A stretch of DNA of 64,000 bases from CAWAWP01 sp963841205 (GTDB lineage: Bacteria; Chloroflexota; Ktedonobacteria; Ktedonobacterales; JADMIN01), in the NCBI GenBank assembly GCA_963841205.1, contig CAWJCH010000008.1, positions 1-64,000 of the forward strand, given 5' to 3'. Positions 17,409 through 27,212 of the stretch are shown here, piece after piece. Below the pieces are notes generated by a model. The model did not search any database. It was not told the origin of the DNA and saw only the letters and a program-made list of their open reading frames with translations. Within the stretch, counting starts at the first letter, position 1, and each line of letters begins with the position of its first letter. The translations under genes were made by a program, and so were the position numbers.

Positions 17409-18550
17409 CCCGCTTGCGTCCCCGGAAACGAGGAGGACGGCGTCCCTACCGACGTTGGTACGGATGCCGCCTCCTCGGTGGCCGCCCCTCCCTGGAGGTC
17501 TTCCCCGTCGGCCTCCTGCTCGGCACCCATCGTCGCGTCCCGCGTCGACTCCCTGCCATGAGAGGGGCTGCCGGGTCCCAGATGCAGCAGAAACGGCGCC
17601 GGTCCTGGCGGCCAACCGAACTCCCGTGGCGCCATTTTACCAATGTCAATTTGTTGGGTGCTGAACGACACTTCGGCACACATGCTCATCCACGTGAAGG
17701 ACTCGCCTCATGTCGGACACCGCCGTACCGCAGCCACCGCAGACCATCGCGCGCACCAAGGTCAAACTGAGTTGGGTGGAGCAGGTCGATCGCTCCCTGC
17801 ACTCGCACGCCATCCGGCTGGTCCTGTTCGCCCTGGTCGCCAACACCATCATGGCCCAGGCCTTCTTCAACTCCGCCGGCCGCATCCTCGTCCTCGGCGG
17901 GGTGAATCTGACGGGGCTCTACCTCAATGTGAGCTCGATCTTCTCGACGTTCGCCTTCTCGCTCTTCGAGATCGCCATGCTCTGGGCACGCCAGGAGGTC
18001 TTGTCCCTCGACGAGAGCATCAAGAAGCAGATCGGGGCCAAGGAGTGGCTGCGCCGCAATCTGGTGACGCTGGTGGTGATCTCGCTGATCAACTTCTATT
18101 CGCTGACCGTCTTCAACGCCGCCATCTGGCCCGCCATCCATGTGCCCGGTATCCCGGAGCCGCCCGCGCCCTGGAAGTTCTACCTGCACGCCGGCTTCTA
18201 CACCGTGATCCTCTACCTCGCGGGCATCGTCGGGGAACGCGTCAGGAGCGAGCAGGAACTGACCATGACGATGGCGAGGAAGCACACCCAGCAGGCGCTG
18301 GCCGCCCACGACGCGCAGGTGCAGCAGCAGATCCGCGCGATGACCGCCCGCGGCGAACCCCTCGCCCCGCTGGCCCCCGCCACCAGCTCCCCCGAGACGG
18401 CCCAGCTCATCGCTCTGCAATCCCTCGTGTTGGCGGGCAAGGTCGACGTGATGGAGGCCGCCCGCATGAACGTCGCGGCCACCGGCGGAGATACCGCGCT
18501 GCTCGATCGCATCGGCTCTCGTCGCGATGCCGCTCGTACCAGCGCACCTA

Positions 18551-19622
18551 CTGACCGTTGCACGAAGGGCTAAACATGATAGCCTGCCTGTTGAAAACAC
18601 GCCTGGATGACGGATCGCTTGTGGCGCAGGCGCTCTTTCGCCCGGCGCAGCGCCAGGGCCAACGCCGCCAGCGTGGGACAGCAGAGGTTGCCGAGCTCGA
18701 CGCGCTTGAGATAGTTCCAGATGCCTTCATCGGGGTTGCGTTCGGGGGCGTAGCCCGGCAAGCGCTCCAGGTGCAGGCGTTTGGCGGCGCCTGCCCGCAG
18801 GAAGTCCTTGACGGGCTGGCCGCGATGGATGGGCGCGCCGTCCCAGATGACGAGCAGCTTGCCGCGGACCTTGCGCAGCAGGAGGCGCAAGAAGCGCACG
18901 ACATCGTCGGAATGGTACGCCTGCTCTTGGGTCTGCAGGAACAGCCGCCCGTCGGCGGTGATCCCGCTGATCGCCGCGAGATGGTCGTGGGTGAGCGGCA
19001 CGCGCAGCAGCGGCGTCTGCCCGCAGGGCGCCCAGGTGCGCACCGCCATCGGCAGCAGGTAGAAGCCGGACTGATCTACCCAGACGACCGTCCGTCCTTC
19101 GTCGGCGGCTTTTTTTCCAGGGCCGGCCAGCGCTCGCGCCACCACGCGGCGATGGCGGCCTCGTCGCGTTGGGTAGCCCGGGCGCGCGGACGCTGGACGC
19201 TCTGCCGCAGCGCATGCAGCAGCCGGCTGACGTGGGCGGGATGGTACGTGACGCCGAAGGTGCGCCGGATGACTTCGCCCACCCGCCGGCAGGTCCACAC
19301 CTGGCCGCGGAAGCCGTACGCCTCGGCCCCGCGCTCCAGCAAGGCGGGCAGCTGCGCCAGCTGCGTGGCGCTGAGCTTGGGAGTGGGTCCGGGGGCGGGA
19401 TGGCGGCGCAAGGCGTCCACCCCCTGCTCGTGTGCCCGCGTGAGCCACTGGCTGACGGCGCCGGGCGTCACCCCCAGCGCGGCGGCGATGTCCTGTTGTT
19501 TCCAGCCCTGCTGCTTGAGCTCCCAGGCGCGGCGCCGCCGTCCTTCGCGCCAGGCGAGCTCGGGTTCGTGCTTGCTCATGCCGCCAACGTAGCACCACTT
19601 TAACCCTCTACGCAAGGGTCAG
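18551..19622 (-). mobile_element. IS630-family element with TA target duplication
   Basis: The ends match as inverted repeats (CTGACCGTTGCACGAAGGG at 18551 against CTGACCCTTGCGTAGAGGG read from 19622). TA stands on both sides (18549-18550 and 19623-19624), the IS630/Tc1-mariner target duplication. The element interrupts the membrane protein gene of copy A without further damage, so the insertion looks recent. Confidence 0.9.
18570..19579 (-). CDS. IS630-family transposase made by -1 frameshifting
   Basis: Two overlapping frames. The upstream frame (19579 down to 19076) has the HTH domain (QQDIAAALGVTPGAVSQWL) and the second DNA-binding segment. The downstream frame has the DDE catalytic domain: Asp in VVWVDQSGFYLLP, Asp in LLVIWDGAPIHRG and Glu in PERNPDEGIWNYL. 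At the junction the minus strand reads A-AAA-AAG (seven A, 19116-19110), the classic -1 slippery heptamer, and slipping joins LEK to the KKAADEGRTVVW frame. The fused product is about 336 residues, normal for the family. Both halves are otherwise intact. Confidence 0.88.
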
Positions 19623-19790
19623 TAGGATCGTGCTCCCCGCCGAGGTCATCCTCGATCCCGATCTCGTCTTGGCCACCGCTCCGCTCCCCACGCCTGATGT
19701 CGTCTCGGAGGACGCCGATGAGGCCGTCGACCAGATGCCGATGCAACGCTACAACGGGCGCCGCATCACCGCCCGACTGGAGGCCACCCA

Positions 19791-20909
19791 ATGAGCACCA
19801 CCAACCGCTCCTCGCGCGCCGCATCCTCGTCGTCATCGCCGACGGTCGCCCCGGCATTCGAGCCGCTGGTGCACGCTTATCGGGGGATGTTCCTCAATCG
19901 CACGACGCCCTATGTCCGCCAGCGCGATGACGGCTCCTACCGCTGGCTCTTCCAGCCCTGCGACCAGAAGGTCCTCGTCGCGCACCTGGCGGGTGAGGTG
20001 ACGATCGCCGTCTCTTCGCTCGATGAGGCCGGAAAGTGTCGCTGGCTCTGCCTCGACGGCGACGGCGAGGACGGGCTCGCCCAGCTCCTCCAAGTGCGCA
20101 CCCACCTCGCCAGCCCAAGGCTACCGGGCGTCCTGGAAGCCAGTCGCCGCGGGGGGCATCTCTGGCTCTTCTTCGCCGAGCCAGTAGAATCCGGCCTCGC
20201 CCGCGAGGTGGTGCTGCGCTTGCTCGACGCGCTGCGATCGGACGAGCTGCCGCTGGACCGCCTCGATGTCTACCCCGACACGCAACGCGTCGGAGCGCTC
20301 GGCCACGCGGTGCGCCTGCCGCTCGGCATCCATCGGCTGACGGGCAAGCGCTACCCCTTCCTCGACGAGCGGGGGAAGCCACTGCCGCTTAGCAAGTTCT
20401 CTGACGCGCTCGCCTACCTCGCCGACGCTCCGCGCGTCGCCACCGAACGCCTCGCCGAGTTGCAGGTGCAGCTCGCGTCAGCCCAGGAGGCAGCATCCGC
20501 CGCGCCTTCAGCGTCGCCGAGCGCTCCAGCCTCCTCGTCGACGCGATCGGACGTCATGCGCTGGGTCGACGCCCACGTCTCGCCCCTCGACTTGCTGGAG
20601 GAGTTGGCGCCTTCGAGCGAGCTGCAGCGGGCCGGACAAGGCTGGCTCGGCTGGTGTCCCTTCCACGACGACCGCGCCGACCAGGCGGACGGCTCGCCCG
20701 GCACGCCGTCCTTCTACCTCGTGCGCAACGCGACGCATGGCTGGAGTTGGCGTTGCTTGTCGAGCAACTGTGCCCAGCACGAGGGGCACATGCGCCACAC
20801 CTTCCGCCTCTTCCAGGAACTGCTCGGCCTGGACGCCAAGGAGGCCATCCAAGCGACCCTCGAACGGTGGCCCGACGAGTCGCGCGAGCCCACGGATCCG
20901 CGCGAGTAG
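19791..20909 (+). CDS. Archaeo-eukaryotic-type primase with C-terminal CHC2 zinc finger
   Basis: A 372-residue protein. The AEP-like part has a DxD metal motif (CRWLCLDGDG, D89/D91), a HLW motif after SRRGG (His123), and LPLGIHRLTGKRYPFLDE with a further Asp (192), as in primases of TOTE and plasmid primase-polymerase families. After a Ser/Ala linker, residues 285-330 form a DnaG-type CHC2 finger: CPFH (Cys289, His292), TPSFY, then WRCLSSNC (Cys322, Cys327). Its likely role is priming the element's replication. The start overlaps the membrane-gene stop (ATGA). It is intact, and the copy B paralogue is at 32966. Confidence 0.78.
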   Translation: MSTTNRSSRAASSSSSPTVAPAFEPLVHAYRGMFLNRTTPYVRQRDDGSYRWLFQPCDQKVLVAHLAGEVTIAVSSLDEAGKCRWLCLDGDGEDGLAQLLQVRTHLASPRLPGVLEASRRGGHLWLFFAEPVESGLAREVVLRLLDALRSDELPLDRLDVYPDTQRVGALGHAVRLPLGIHRLTGKRYPFLDERGKPLPLSKFSDALAYLADAPRVATERLAELQVQLASAQEAASAAPSASPSAPASSSTRSDVMRWVDAHVSPLDLLEELAPSSELQRAGQGWLGWCPFHDDRADQADGSPGTPSFYLVRNATHGWSWRCLSSNCAQHEGHMRHTFRLFQELLGLDAKEAIQATLERWPDESREPTDPRE

Positions 20910-20932
20910 TGCAATCCCCAAGGAGATGAGAG

Positions 20933-21367
20933 ATGCCGACACCACCAGCGGTCCCGCCGGTCGACGAGGCGGCGGGCGTGATCGACGAGCTGCAAGCCTG
21001 GTTCTTGGCGCGCGCCGACGCCGACGGCTATGTCTACACCAGCGTCCTGCGCCAGCTGATGAACCGCATGTATCGCGACCGCGACTACCTCGAGAAGCGC
21101 AAGCGGGCGGGGCAGCGCACCGCGTTCGACTACGCCATCGAGCGCGACCAGAAGGCCCTCGCCTGGACCGTGCGCGCCCTCGTCCGGCAGACGCCTCCGG
21201 AGGAGAAAGCCAAGCCCGAGCCGCCCAAGCCGCCCCGCAAGCCCTCGCGTCGCCTCACGACGGCGCAGAAGGCGAAGTTGACCGGCCCGAGCTGGAACGG
21301 CCAGCCCAAGCGCGACTGGGACGGCCCGGACCTGCCGCCACCCCCGTCGAAAGGGGTGCGCGTGTGA
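20933..21367 (+). CDS. Conserved element protein, 144 residues
   Basis: A helical N-terminal domain (VDEAAGVIDELQAWF, YTSVLRQLMNRMYRDRDYL, RTAFDYAIERDQKALAW) is followed by a Pro/Lys-rich linker and a conserved motif SWNGQPKRDWDGP near the end. No family was recognised. The homologue in copy B (34605) is about 60 per cent identical by eye, with the same C-terminal motif. It starts after AAGGAGATGAG, 23 bp behind the primase stop, and so probably is in one operon. The basic linker could bind nucleic acid; that is a guess. Confidence 0.72.
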   Translation: MPTPPAVPPVDEAAGVIDELQAWFLARADADGYVYTSVLRQLMNRMYRDRDYLEKRKRAGQRTAFDYAIERDQKALAWTVRALVRQTPPEEKAKPEPPKPPRKPSRRLTTAQKAKLTGPSWNGQPKRDWDGPDLPPPPSKGVRV

Positions 21368-21397
21368 GCGGGCCGGCGGCGGCGGGAGGGCGAGATC

Positions 21398-21691
21398 CTA
21401 CCGACCCGCCACGTGCTTCTCGATCTCGAGGGCGGCGAAGCCGGCCAGCGCTCCCGTGATGACGGGGTGCTTCATCACCTCGCCGAGGATGCCCGGGTGG
21501 TTCTGCGCGGCGTGCTCATGCATGTCGGCGACCTGTTGCGGGGTGGCCGTCGCGGGATCGACCTGGGCGAGCTGCTGCGACTTGGGGTCCGATTGCCCCT
21601 TGAAGTGGTCGATGAACGCCTGAGCGATGCTGCTGCGCTGGCCCTGATCGACCTGGGTATAGGCCTCGGCGGGTTGCTGCGGATCGGCCAT
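21398..21691 (-). CDS. Small opposite-strand hypothetical protein in copy A
   Basis: A 97-residue protein read against the element genes. It starts at an ATG after GGAGGGTCTCCCA; a longer open frame upstream is GC-rich filler. The sequence is Gln/Ala-rich with HAAQNHPGILGEVMKHP and a hydrophobic end VITGALAGFAALEIEKH. No family was recognised. Copy B has an unrelated response-regulator gene in the equivalent slot, so this looks like exchangeable cargo. Confidence 0.55.
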   Translation of the reverse strand: MADPQQPAEAYTQVDQGQRSSIAQAFIDHFKGQSDPKSQQLAQVDPATATPQQVADMHEHAAQNHPGILGEVMKHPVITGALAGFAALEIEKHVAGR

Positions 21692-21932
21692 TGGGAGACC
21701 CTCCTGGCGAACGACGGCTGAGCGCGGGACACTGCGTCCGGCGATCAACGCGCCCCGGTCACTATACCGCGCGGTACTGAGGACACCAAAGAGCAGTCCC
21801 ACATAGTTCGCTCTCGTCTCGGGGCGCAGCCCCGCGTTGCGGCGGGCGGCGAGCCCCGCGAGCCGCCCGGCCCGCAGCATCCCAAACGGGAGCGCGGGCC
21901 ACGACATAACCGAACACGCGATTTTCAGCTGC

Positions 21933-21983
21933 GATCCGACACCCGGATCGCGGTGGGCGCAATAGTAGTCTCACGCGCCCTTC
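21933..21983 (+). promoter_or_regulatory. Conserved pre-rep block, copy A (candidate origin or operator)
   Basis: About 50 bp nearly identical to 35819-35868, ahead of the rep gene in the other copy. It contains the arms GGGCGC (21955-21960) and GCGCCC (21975-21980) around TAGTAGTCTCAC. The flanking sequence on both sides has diverged, so the block is under selection or is young. For a rolling-circle Rep, a hairpin block just upstream of rep is a natural double-strand origin, but an autoregulatory operator is equally possible. Confidence 0.6.
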
Positions 21984-22025
21984 AAACTCCAACATTTATG
22001 CACAGCACTTCGAAGGAACCCTGAA

Positions 22026-24361
22026 ATGCAGCCGATCCTGCTCGCCGCCACCGCCGAAAAAGTGACGATCGAGGAGGCAGAGACGACATCTCCCATCCTC
22101 GACGACGGGTTGCCACCGCCCACCTTCGCGCAGATCGCTTACTGGCGCGAGCTCTGCGGGGCCATCTCGGCGACGGGCGCCGGCGGCATGACGGATGACG
22201 CCTGGAGCGCCGATCTATGCCCACCCAAACCAACGTTGAAAGCGATGGCAGAGCGTGGCCTCATCGTCCGCCGCCGTCGGGCGTGGCACCTCAAGCGGGG
22301 TGGTACGGCAAGGTCGCCGCCTTGCGTGCCAGAGCGGTACCTACCCCACGACGGACCCTCGCCGAGCGACCGCGTCCCGACCTGCCCAGCTACGCGGAGC
22401 TGGAGGGGTTCGAGCAAGTCTGCCGCTGGCTGGATGCTCAGACGAAACGGCGTGCTCGCCTGCCGTTCGTGGGCCTGCGCGAGCAGCTCGGCGCGGAGAG
22501 CGAGGTGCCGATCGCCGCCTTGCATCTCTTGCGCAAGTACCGCCTTGCCCGGCATACCAGCACCTGCGAGTGGGCCCTCTCCCCCACTTGGAAGGATCGG
22601 CTGCTCAATTTGTGGAAGGGCGTCGACCGCGAGGTGCGGGAACAGTTCCCCGCCCAGTCGACGCCCTCCGACCCCTCCATCGTCGCGGCGGGGATCGACA
22701 CCTGGTACCTCAACCGCATCGACCCCGCCGGGCTGCCCTCCACGCTGCGTCGCGCGCTGGACGAGCTGCAGCAGCAGGCGGCGGAAGACGAGGAGGAGGT
22801 CGACATGCCCTGGCGGTATGATGGCACGCCGCTGCGCATGTACCGCGCCGGTGTCAACACGGACCAAGGCGGCGGGGTGTCGTGGTCCTACATCCTGAGG
22901 AACAACTCACTTGCGCTGCTGATCCGTCGCGCTCCCTTGGGCGGCATCGTGGCCCAGGCACGCCTCGGCTCCGAATGTCTCTGGCGGCTGACGCCCAGGC
23001 GCGCGCTGGACGAGGTCGACGCGCTGATCCGCCGCATGTGGGCGCGCCCGATCTTCTTCCGACAGGATCGCAAGCAGGAGACGGCGCGCTGGCAAGTCAG
23101 TCAGGTGCACCTGGTGGTGGACGTCGCCAACGCGCCACTCGAGGCCGAGCAGGCGACGCGCTACGTCTCCCGCTCGCGCACCCAGGCGGTCTACGAAGCC
23201 GCCAAGTCCGAAGTCGAAAAGCTCTTGCGGGCGATCTATGGTCCGGAGGCCGAGGATCTGGATGCGCTCGTGCTGGACTGGGATAGCTTGTACGAGGACG
23301 ACAGTTACGACGCCTTCGACCCGTTCGACGACCTCGTGCCCGAGCGCGATCGCGACGTGGAGCCGGTGCCGGTCGAGCACCGGGCCGTGACGACCTTCCG
23401 CTCGGGGGGGCACATCTCGGGGATGACCTTCTCGCCCGGTGGCGACGTGTCGATGGTGCTCTACGACAAGCCCCTGCAGGCCCGGCTCTCTGGCAAGCGG
23501 CACATGGAGCCGATCTGGGCCTCCGCCGGGTGGAGGAGGGGCGTACCCGTCACGCGGCACGGGGCGCGCCTCCGCCGGCCAGCGGTGCGCGAACTGGGGC
23601 TGCCGCATGACCTGCGCCCCTGCCTGGACGACTCGTGGGAGTTCCTTACGCATCAGAAGGACGTCTTCGCCGCCGTGGTGAGGCGGGCAGAGGAATGCCC
23701 CGACGCGGTGGAGGTGGCGTGGATTCGAAGGGTGGTCCCCGAGGAGTCGGACACCCGTTGCTCCCGCTGGCCGACCGACCCCACCTGGCGCGTCATCCAG
23801 TCGGCCACCTTCGCGGACGCCCCGGCCGAAGCCCGCCGCCTGATCCGGCGCCGGCAGCGCGGCCACGACACCAAGAAGCTGGACCAAGGGCAGTACGGCT
23901 ACCTGGCGAGCCGCACTGCCATCCTCCACGCCGACGGGGGCCAATGGACCCTCTCACGGGCGATCGGTGAGGCGCTGCCCCAGTTAGAGGCGGTCGAGCG
24001 GGAGCAGGGCAAAGACTTCGGCGAATTGGTCCGGGAGAAGCGGCGCCAGTGCGGGCTGCCGCTGCCCCTCGCCGACAATGTCCTACCCTTCCGGGCTGCC
24101 GTCCGCGAGGAGCAGGCACAACTCGGCAAGGATCCTGCGCCTGATGCCGCCCTCGGCGACACGCCCAGCGATCCGATTCGAGCGCGCGTGGCCCGCGCGG
24201 AGGCACGCGTTGCGGAAGCCTGGGCCCAATTGGCGGAGGCGGAGCATGCGGAAAGCTCGCGTCGCGTGCTGGACGGCCTTGAAGAGGCCTATCTGGCGGA
24301 ATTGACCGCCCATCGAGCTACAATCGCGCAGGTGCCGAACACCGTTCTGGATGTGTCATGA
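22026..24361 (+). pseudogene. Rep-like replication initiator, copy A, frameshifted
   Basis: The frame starts at the ATG after GAAGGAACC and is homologous throughout to the copy B gene at 35911. At 22300/22301 one base is missing: copy B reads cgg-ggc-tgg-tac, copy A cggggtggtac. The remaining frame continues to 24361. Rep_trans/rolling-circle initiator features are VSQVHLVVDVANAP (23098-23140, hydrophobic-Asp motif) and VSMVLYDKPLQARL (near 23450-23490), followed by a basic RELG-type helix and PWEFL-like segment. A C-terminal Ala/Glu-rich coiled coil ends the protein. The family call is moderate. A restart downstream of the lesion (ATG 22217) could still give about 714 residues. Confidence 0.65.
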
Positions 24362-24541
24362 GCGGCCTGAGCGTGCCCATTTGCCCGCATGTTCCCTTGT
24401 TGTGCGTGCAGGTGTGCAGGGAGTGACCGAAAACGTCGACTTTTCTCGGTGCCTGAGCAGCCAGTGGTGAGACGCCGTATACTGTGGGTCGACTGCCAGT
24501 GCGCGTGCATGCGACGGCGATGGCGAGGAGGAGTGTGCTCG

Positions 24542-25489
24542 ATGGATGATCAGATCCAGCCAACGGATCCCGAGGACACGCTGCGCGCGTTGGCGACCAG
24601 GCTCCTCGCGTTCCGCTTCGGGTCGATGGCCCGCGAGGCGGAGGAAGCGCCTCGGCTGCTGGTCGGCGAGCTGCCGCCCGACCTGCCGCTCGCGCTGCCG
24701 GTGCCCGAGGGCGCGCGCATCCTCGGCGCATTCCTCGGCCCAGAGACGATCGTCGCGCTGGAGACGGAGCTCGACGCGGATGCGGTGATCGCCTTTTACG
24801 CGGAGCGGATGACGGCGCTCGGCTGGGACGAGCAGGATCCCGTGGGGGGCCGACAGGGCGGCTTCGTGCACTCGTTTGCGCGGTCGAATCCCATGATGAA
24901 CTTCTCCCGGGAGGAGGGCGGGCCAGTCTTCACGGTGATGGCGGGCTGGGCGGCTGACGGCCGTAGCACCGTCCAGATCACGTTCCACCCCGAGGGGAAT
25001 GGCGACGTCCCGCGGCAACGGCGGCAGCAGCACGGTGACATCATGTCGCTGTTCCCGGCGATACGTGCTCCGAAGCGCGCGCGGCAGACGCCGCAGGGCG
25101 GCGGCGGCAGCCTCGACGCGGTGAACGCATTGGCGCGGCTGGAGTGTGACCTCGATCTCGCGGCGGTGGCGCCGCACTATCGCGCGGAGCTCAAGCGCGG
25201 CGGTTGGCACCTGATGGAGGACGGCGCGTCGGGCCCCGTGGCATGGAGCACCTGGACCTTCCGCGACGACGAGAACGCGAATTGGAGCGCCGCGTTGCTC
25301 ATCCTTGATCGTCCAACGCCTTCCGCCGGCCACAACTACGTGCTGCAGCTCTTCGCTGAACGCGTGCCGGAGCCGAGGGTCGAGGGCGGTGAGCGGAGCG
25401 GCCGCGTGACGGTCGCCTCAAACTTCCATTCGACGTATAGCGGCGGCTGGACGACGATGAGCGGCCCGGCCGGGAGGCGAGAGCCATGA
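24542..25489 (+). CDS. Hypothetical protein with two internal repeats
   Basis: A 315-residue soluble protein that starts at the ATG after GCGAGGAGGAG. Two similar halves each contain an aromatic helix motif: DADAVIAFYAERMTALGW near residues 80-97 and LAAVAPHYRAELKRGGW near 205-221. Each is preceded by a strand ending in a predicted ligand pocket. Such 'FY...L...GW' modules occur in uncharacterised bacterial proteins. No catalytic motif is visible. It lies just outside copy A, and the 180-bp gap before it has no gene. Confidence 0.65.
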   Translation: MDDQIQPTDPEDTLRALATRLLAFRFGSMAREAEEAPRLLVGELPPDLPLALPVPEGARILGAFLGPETIVALETELDADAVIAFYAERMTALGWDEQDPVGGRQGGFVHSFARSNPMMNFSREEGGPVFTVMAGWAADGRSTVQITFHPEGNGDVPRQRRQQHGDIMSLFPAIRAPKRARQTPQGGGGSLDAVNALARLECDLDLAAVAPHYRAELKRGGWHLMEDGASGPVAWSTWTFRDDENANWSAALLILDRPTPSAGHNYVLQLFAERVPEPRVEGGERSGRVTVASNFHSTYSGGWTTMSGPAGRREP

Positions 25490-25827
25490 GGTGCTTTCGT
25501 CACGTTGACCTGCTACTGTCTCGTTGGTATTACTCCTGACAGCAGTAAAAACATCTGCGGCGCTCTCAGGAGATGGCCTAAAGCGGTTCTTCACCTCCGC
25601 AGGTTAATAATTGCTGCTACCGCAAAACAGGTGGTAGGGGAGTTCCCCTCGCTGCCCATGGCCCGCATGCGGAAATCGCAGTGCGGAGCTGCTCATGGTG
25701 GCATGGCGCCGTTGCCCGTCGCTCGGTTCTCACGGGTGGTATTGTGGTGACCGGACGGTAAATGGAGGCCAGGATCGCGCTATCGATCTCATTGGACCCG
25801 AGGCGGCGAGCTTGTGAGGCAGACATC

Positions 25828-27099
25828 ATGCACCGACGCTCGCGCTTTCCGGGCCTGCGCGAACACTTCTTCGCCCTGCTGGTGCCCGTGATGGCGTTTC
25901 TTGCGGGATGTGGGCCGTTTGGCGGCACAGGGCCGACGGCTCCGCCCTGCAATCTGGCGACCCAGTGGCAGGCACCCGCGAACAACGTCCAGCTCGATGA
26001 CCTGTCGATGGTCGCGCCGGACGAGGGGTGGGCGGTCGGTGGGCTGACTGCGCAGTGGCCGCCCACTTCGCCCGATCTGGGGCCTTCAGGCGTGATCTAT
26101 CACCTCGCAGGAGGCCGATGGCAGCGCGTCCCCCAGACCTACTCGGGCGCCGAGCTTTCGACCATCTCGATGGATGCGCCCAACGACGGCTGGGCTGCCT
26201 CTAACTCTGCGATGACGGGCATGGGCGACCATGCGCTGGTGTTGCACTATCATGAGGGGCACTGGACGCCTGTGGATATCCCCTCGCTGGACGCGGTGCT
26301 CCAAGGCCCGCCGGGGTCGGCCGGCGGCTACCTCAGCGGGATCAGCGTGCAGATGTTCGGCCCCTATGGCGGGTGGATGTTCGCCGAGACCAACCTCCCG
26401 CGCGATCCCACCAATCCGGCAACCAGGGATAGGGTCATCATCCTACGCTATGCGCAAGGAGTTTGGACGCCGATCGCCGCGCCGTCGGTCTCGCCGACAA
26501 CCGAACTCTTCTCGCTTTCAGCCGTGTCGGCCGACGAAGCCTGGATCGTCGGGACCGATTATGGGCATGGCTCCGACTTTACAACACACTTTGCGCGATA
26601 CGACGCGGGTGGCTGGAGCCTGTGGCCTAAGGCTGTCTCCGGGATAAGTGATGGGTTCACGATGCTCTCGCCGACGGACGGCTGGGCGTTCCAGAGCGGC
26701 GCGAACGGGGGTGGCGATAACGTCAACGTGCTGCACTATGACGGCACGACTTGGGCGCCATTTTCCACGCCGGACTGGGCGGATCAGCGTATATCGCTCA
26801 CGTCGGGGATCTTTGCCGCCGCCCCCAGCGTCACCTGGTTCCTTGCTATGCATGAGGATGGATTCGGCAATGACACTTCGTTGATCGAAATGTACGCCAA
26901 AGGGCAATGGCAACCGGTGACATGGCCTTTCGGTGATGTGCAACCGCAGCGTCTAGCCTTGGCCACCCCGGGCGAACTGTGGGGGATTGGGGACATCGCG
27001 CATCAAGAAGGTTGCGCGCCGGCAGCCGTAGTTAATCTCGCGCAAGGAGTCTTCTTCCATGCGCAGCAGGGGACTTGGACGCGTGAGGTGCTGCCGTAA
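25828..27099 (+). CDS. Lipoprotein with DGWAVG-type beta-propeller repeats
   Basis: A 423-residue protein. The signal is HFFALLVPVMAFLAGC with a lipobox Cys. Repeats of the form (D)xGWAVG/DGW recur about every 60-70 residues: DEGWAVGG, NDGWAASNS, YGGWMFAE, DEAWIVGTD, DGWAFQSG and GELWGIGD. These are typical of YCF48/BNR-like propellers on Chloroflexota lipoproteins. It probably has a cell-surface role with an unknown ligand. The ATG at 25828 is chosen because the lipobox then lies at a normal distance; the frame is open upstream. The 338-bp gap before it shows only short hairpins. Confidence 0.75.
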   Translation: MHRRSRFPGLREHFFALLVPVMAFLAGCGPFGGTGPTAPPCNLATQWQAPANNVQLDDLSMVAPDEGWAVGGLTAQWPPTSPDLGPSGVIYHLAGGRWQRVPQTYSGAELSTISMDAPNDGWAASNSAMTGMGDHALVLHYHEGHWTPVDIPSLDAVLQGPPGSAGGYLSGISVQMFGPYGGWMFAETNLPRDPTNPATRDRVIILRYAQGVWTPIAAPSVSPTTELFSLSAVSADEAWIVGTDYGHGSDFTTHFARYDAGGWSLWPKAVSGISDGFTMLSPTDGWAFQSGANGGGDNVNVLHYDGTTWAPFSTPDWADQRISLTSGIFAAAPSVTWFLAMHEDGFGNDTSLIEMYAKGQWQPVTWPFGDVQPQRLALATPGELWGIGDIAHQEGCAPAAVVNLAQGVFFHAQQGTWTREVLP

Positions 27100-27212
27100 G
27101 TGTTACCGCAGTTGACGCACTCGTTAAAGTAGGACGGCGAAGACCACTATCCTTGCCGACTTCTGCGGATATATATCAGCGGCAGCTCGATTATTACGGG
27201 AGAGAGGGGCAG

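Larger units (their letters stand above)
17710..19794 (+). pseudogene. Element membrane protein gene split by an IS630 insertion
   Basis: The 5' part (17710-18550) encodes the first 280 residues and the 3' part (19625-19794) the last 56. Removing the IS630 and one TA copy rejoins them in frame as 336 residues. Helices occur near residues 37-55, 65-90, 113-135 and 155-180 (VLFALVANTIMAQAFFNSAG, LVTLVVISLINFYSLTVF, FYTVILYLAGIVGERV). A charged cytoplasmic tail rich in Gln/Ala follows (ALAAHDAQVQQQIRAM). The intact homologue in copy B is at 32013. The family is unknown. The stop overlaps the primase start (ATGA), implying coupled translation. Confidence 0.75.
15300..24361 (+). mobile_element. 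Integrative rolling-circle-like element, copy A (decayed)
   Basis: An ordered module: tyrosine recombinase, short gene, 197-codon gene, membrane protein, AEP-CHC2 primase, 144-residue protein, an opposite-strand gene, a conserved upstream block, and a Rep-like gene. The order recurs at 30983-38179. Lesions in copy A are an IS21 at the integrase 5' end, a frameshift in the integrase, an amber codon at 17010, an IS630 at 18551, and a frameshift in rep near 22300. The true outer ends (att sites) were not identified. The limits given are those of the recognisable genes. Confidence 0.65.
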
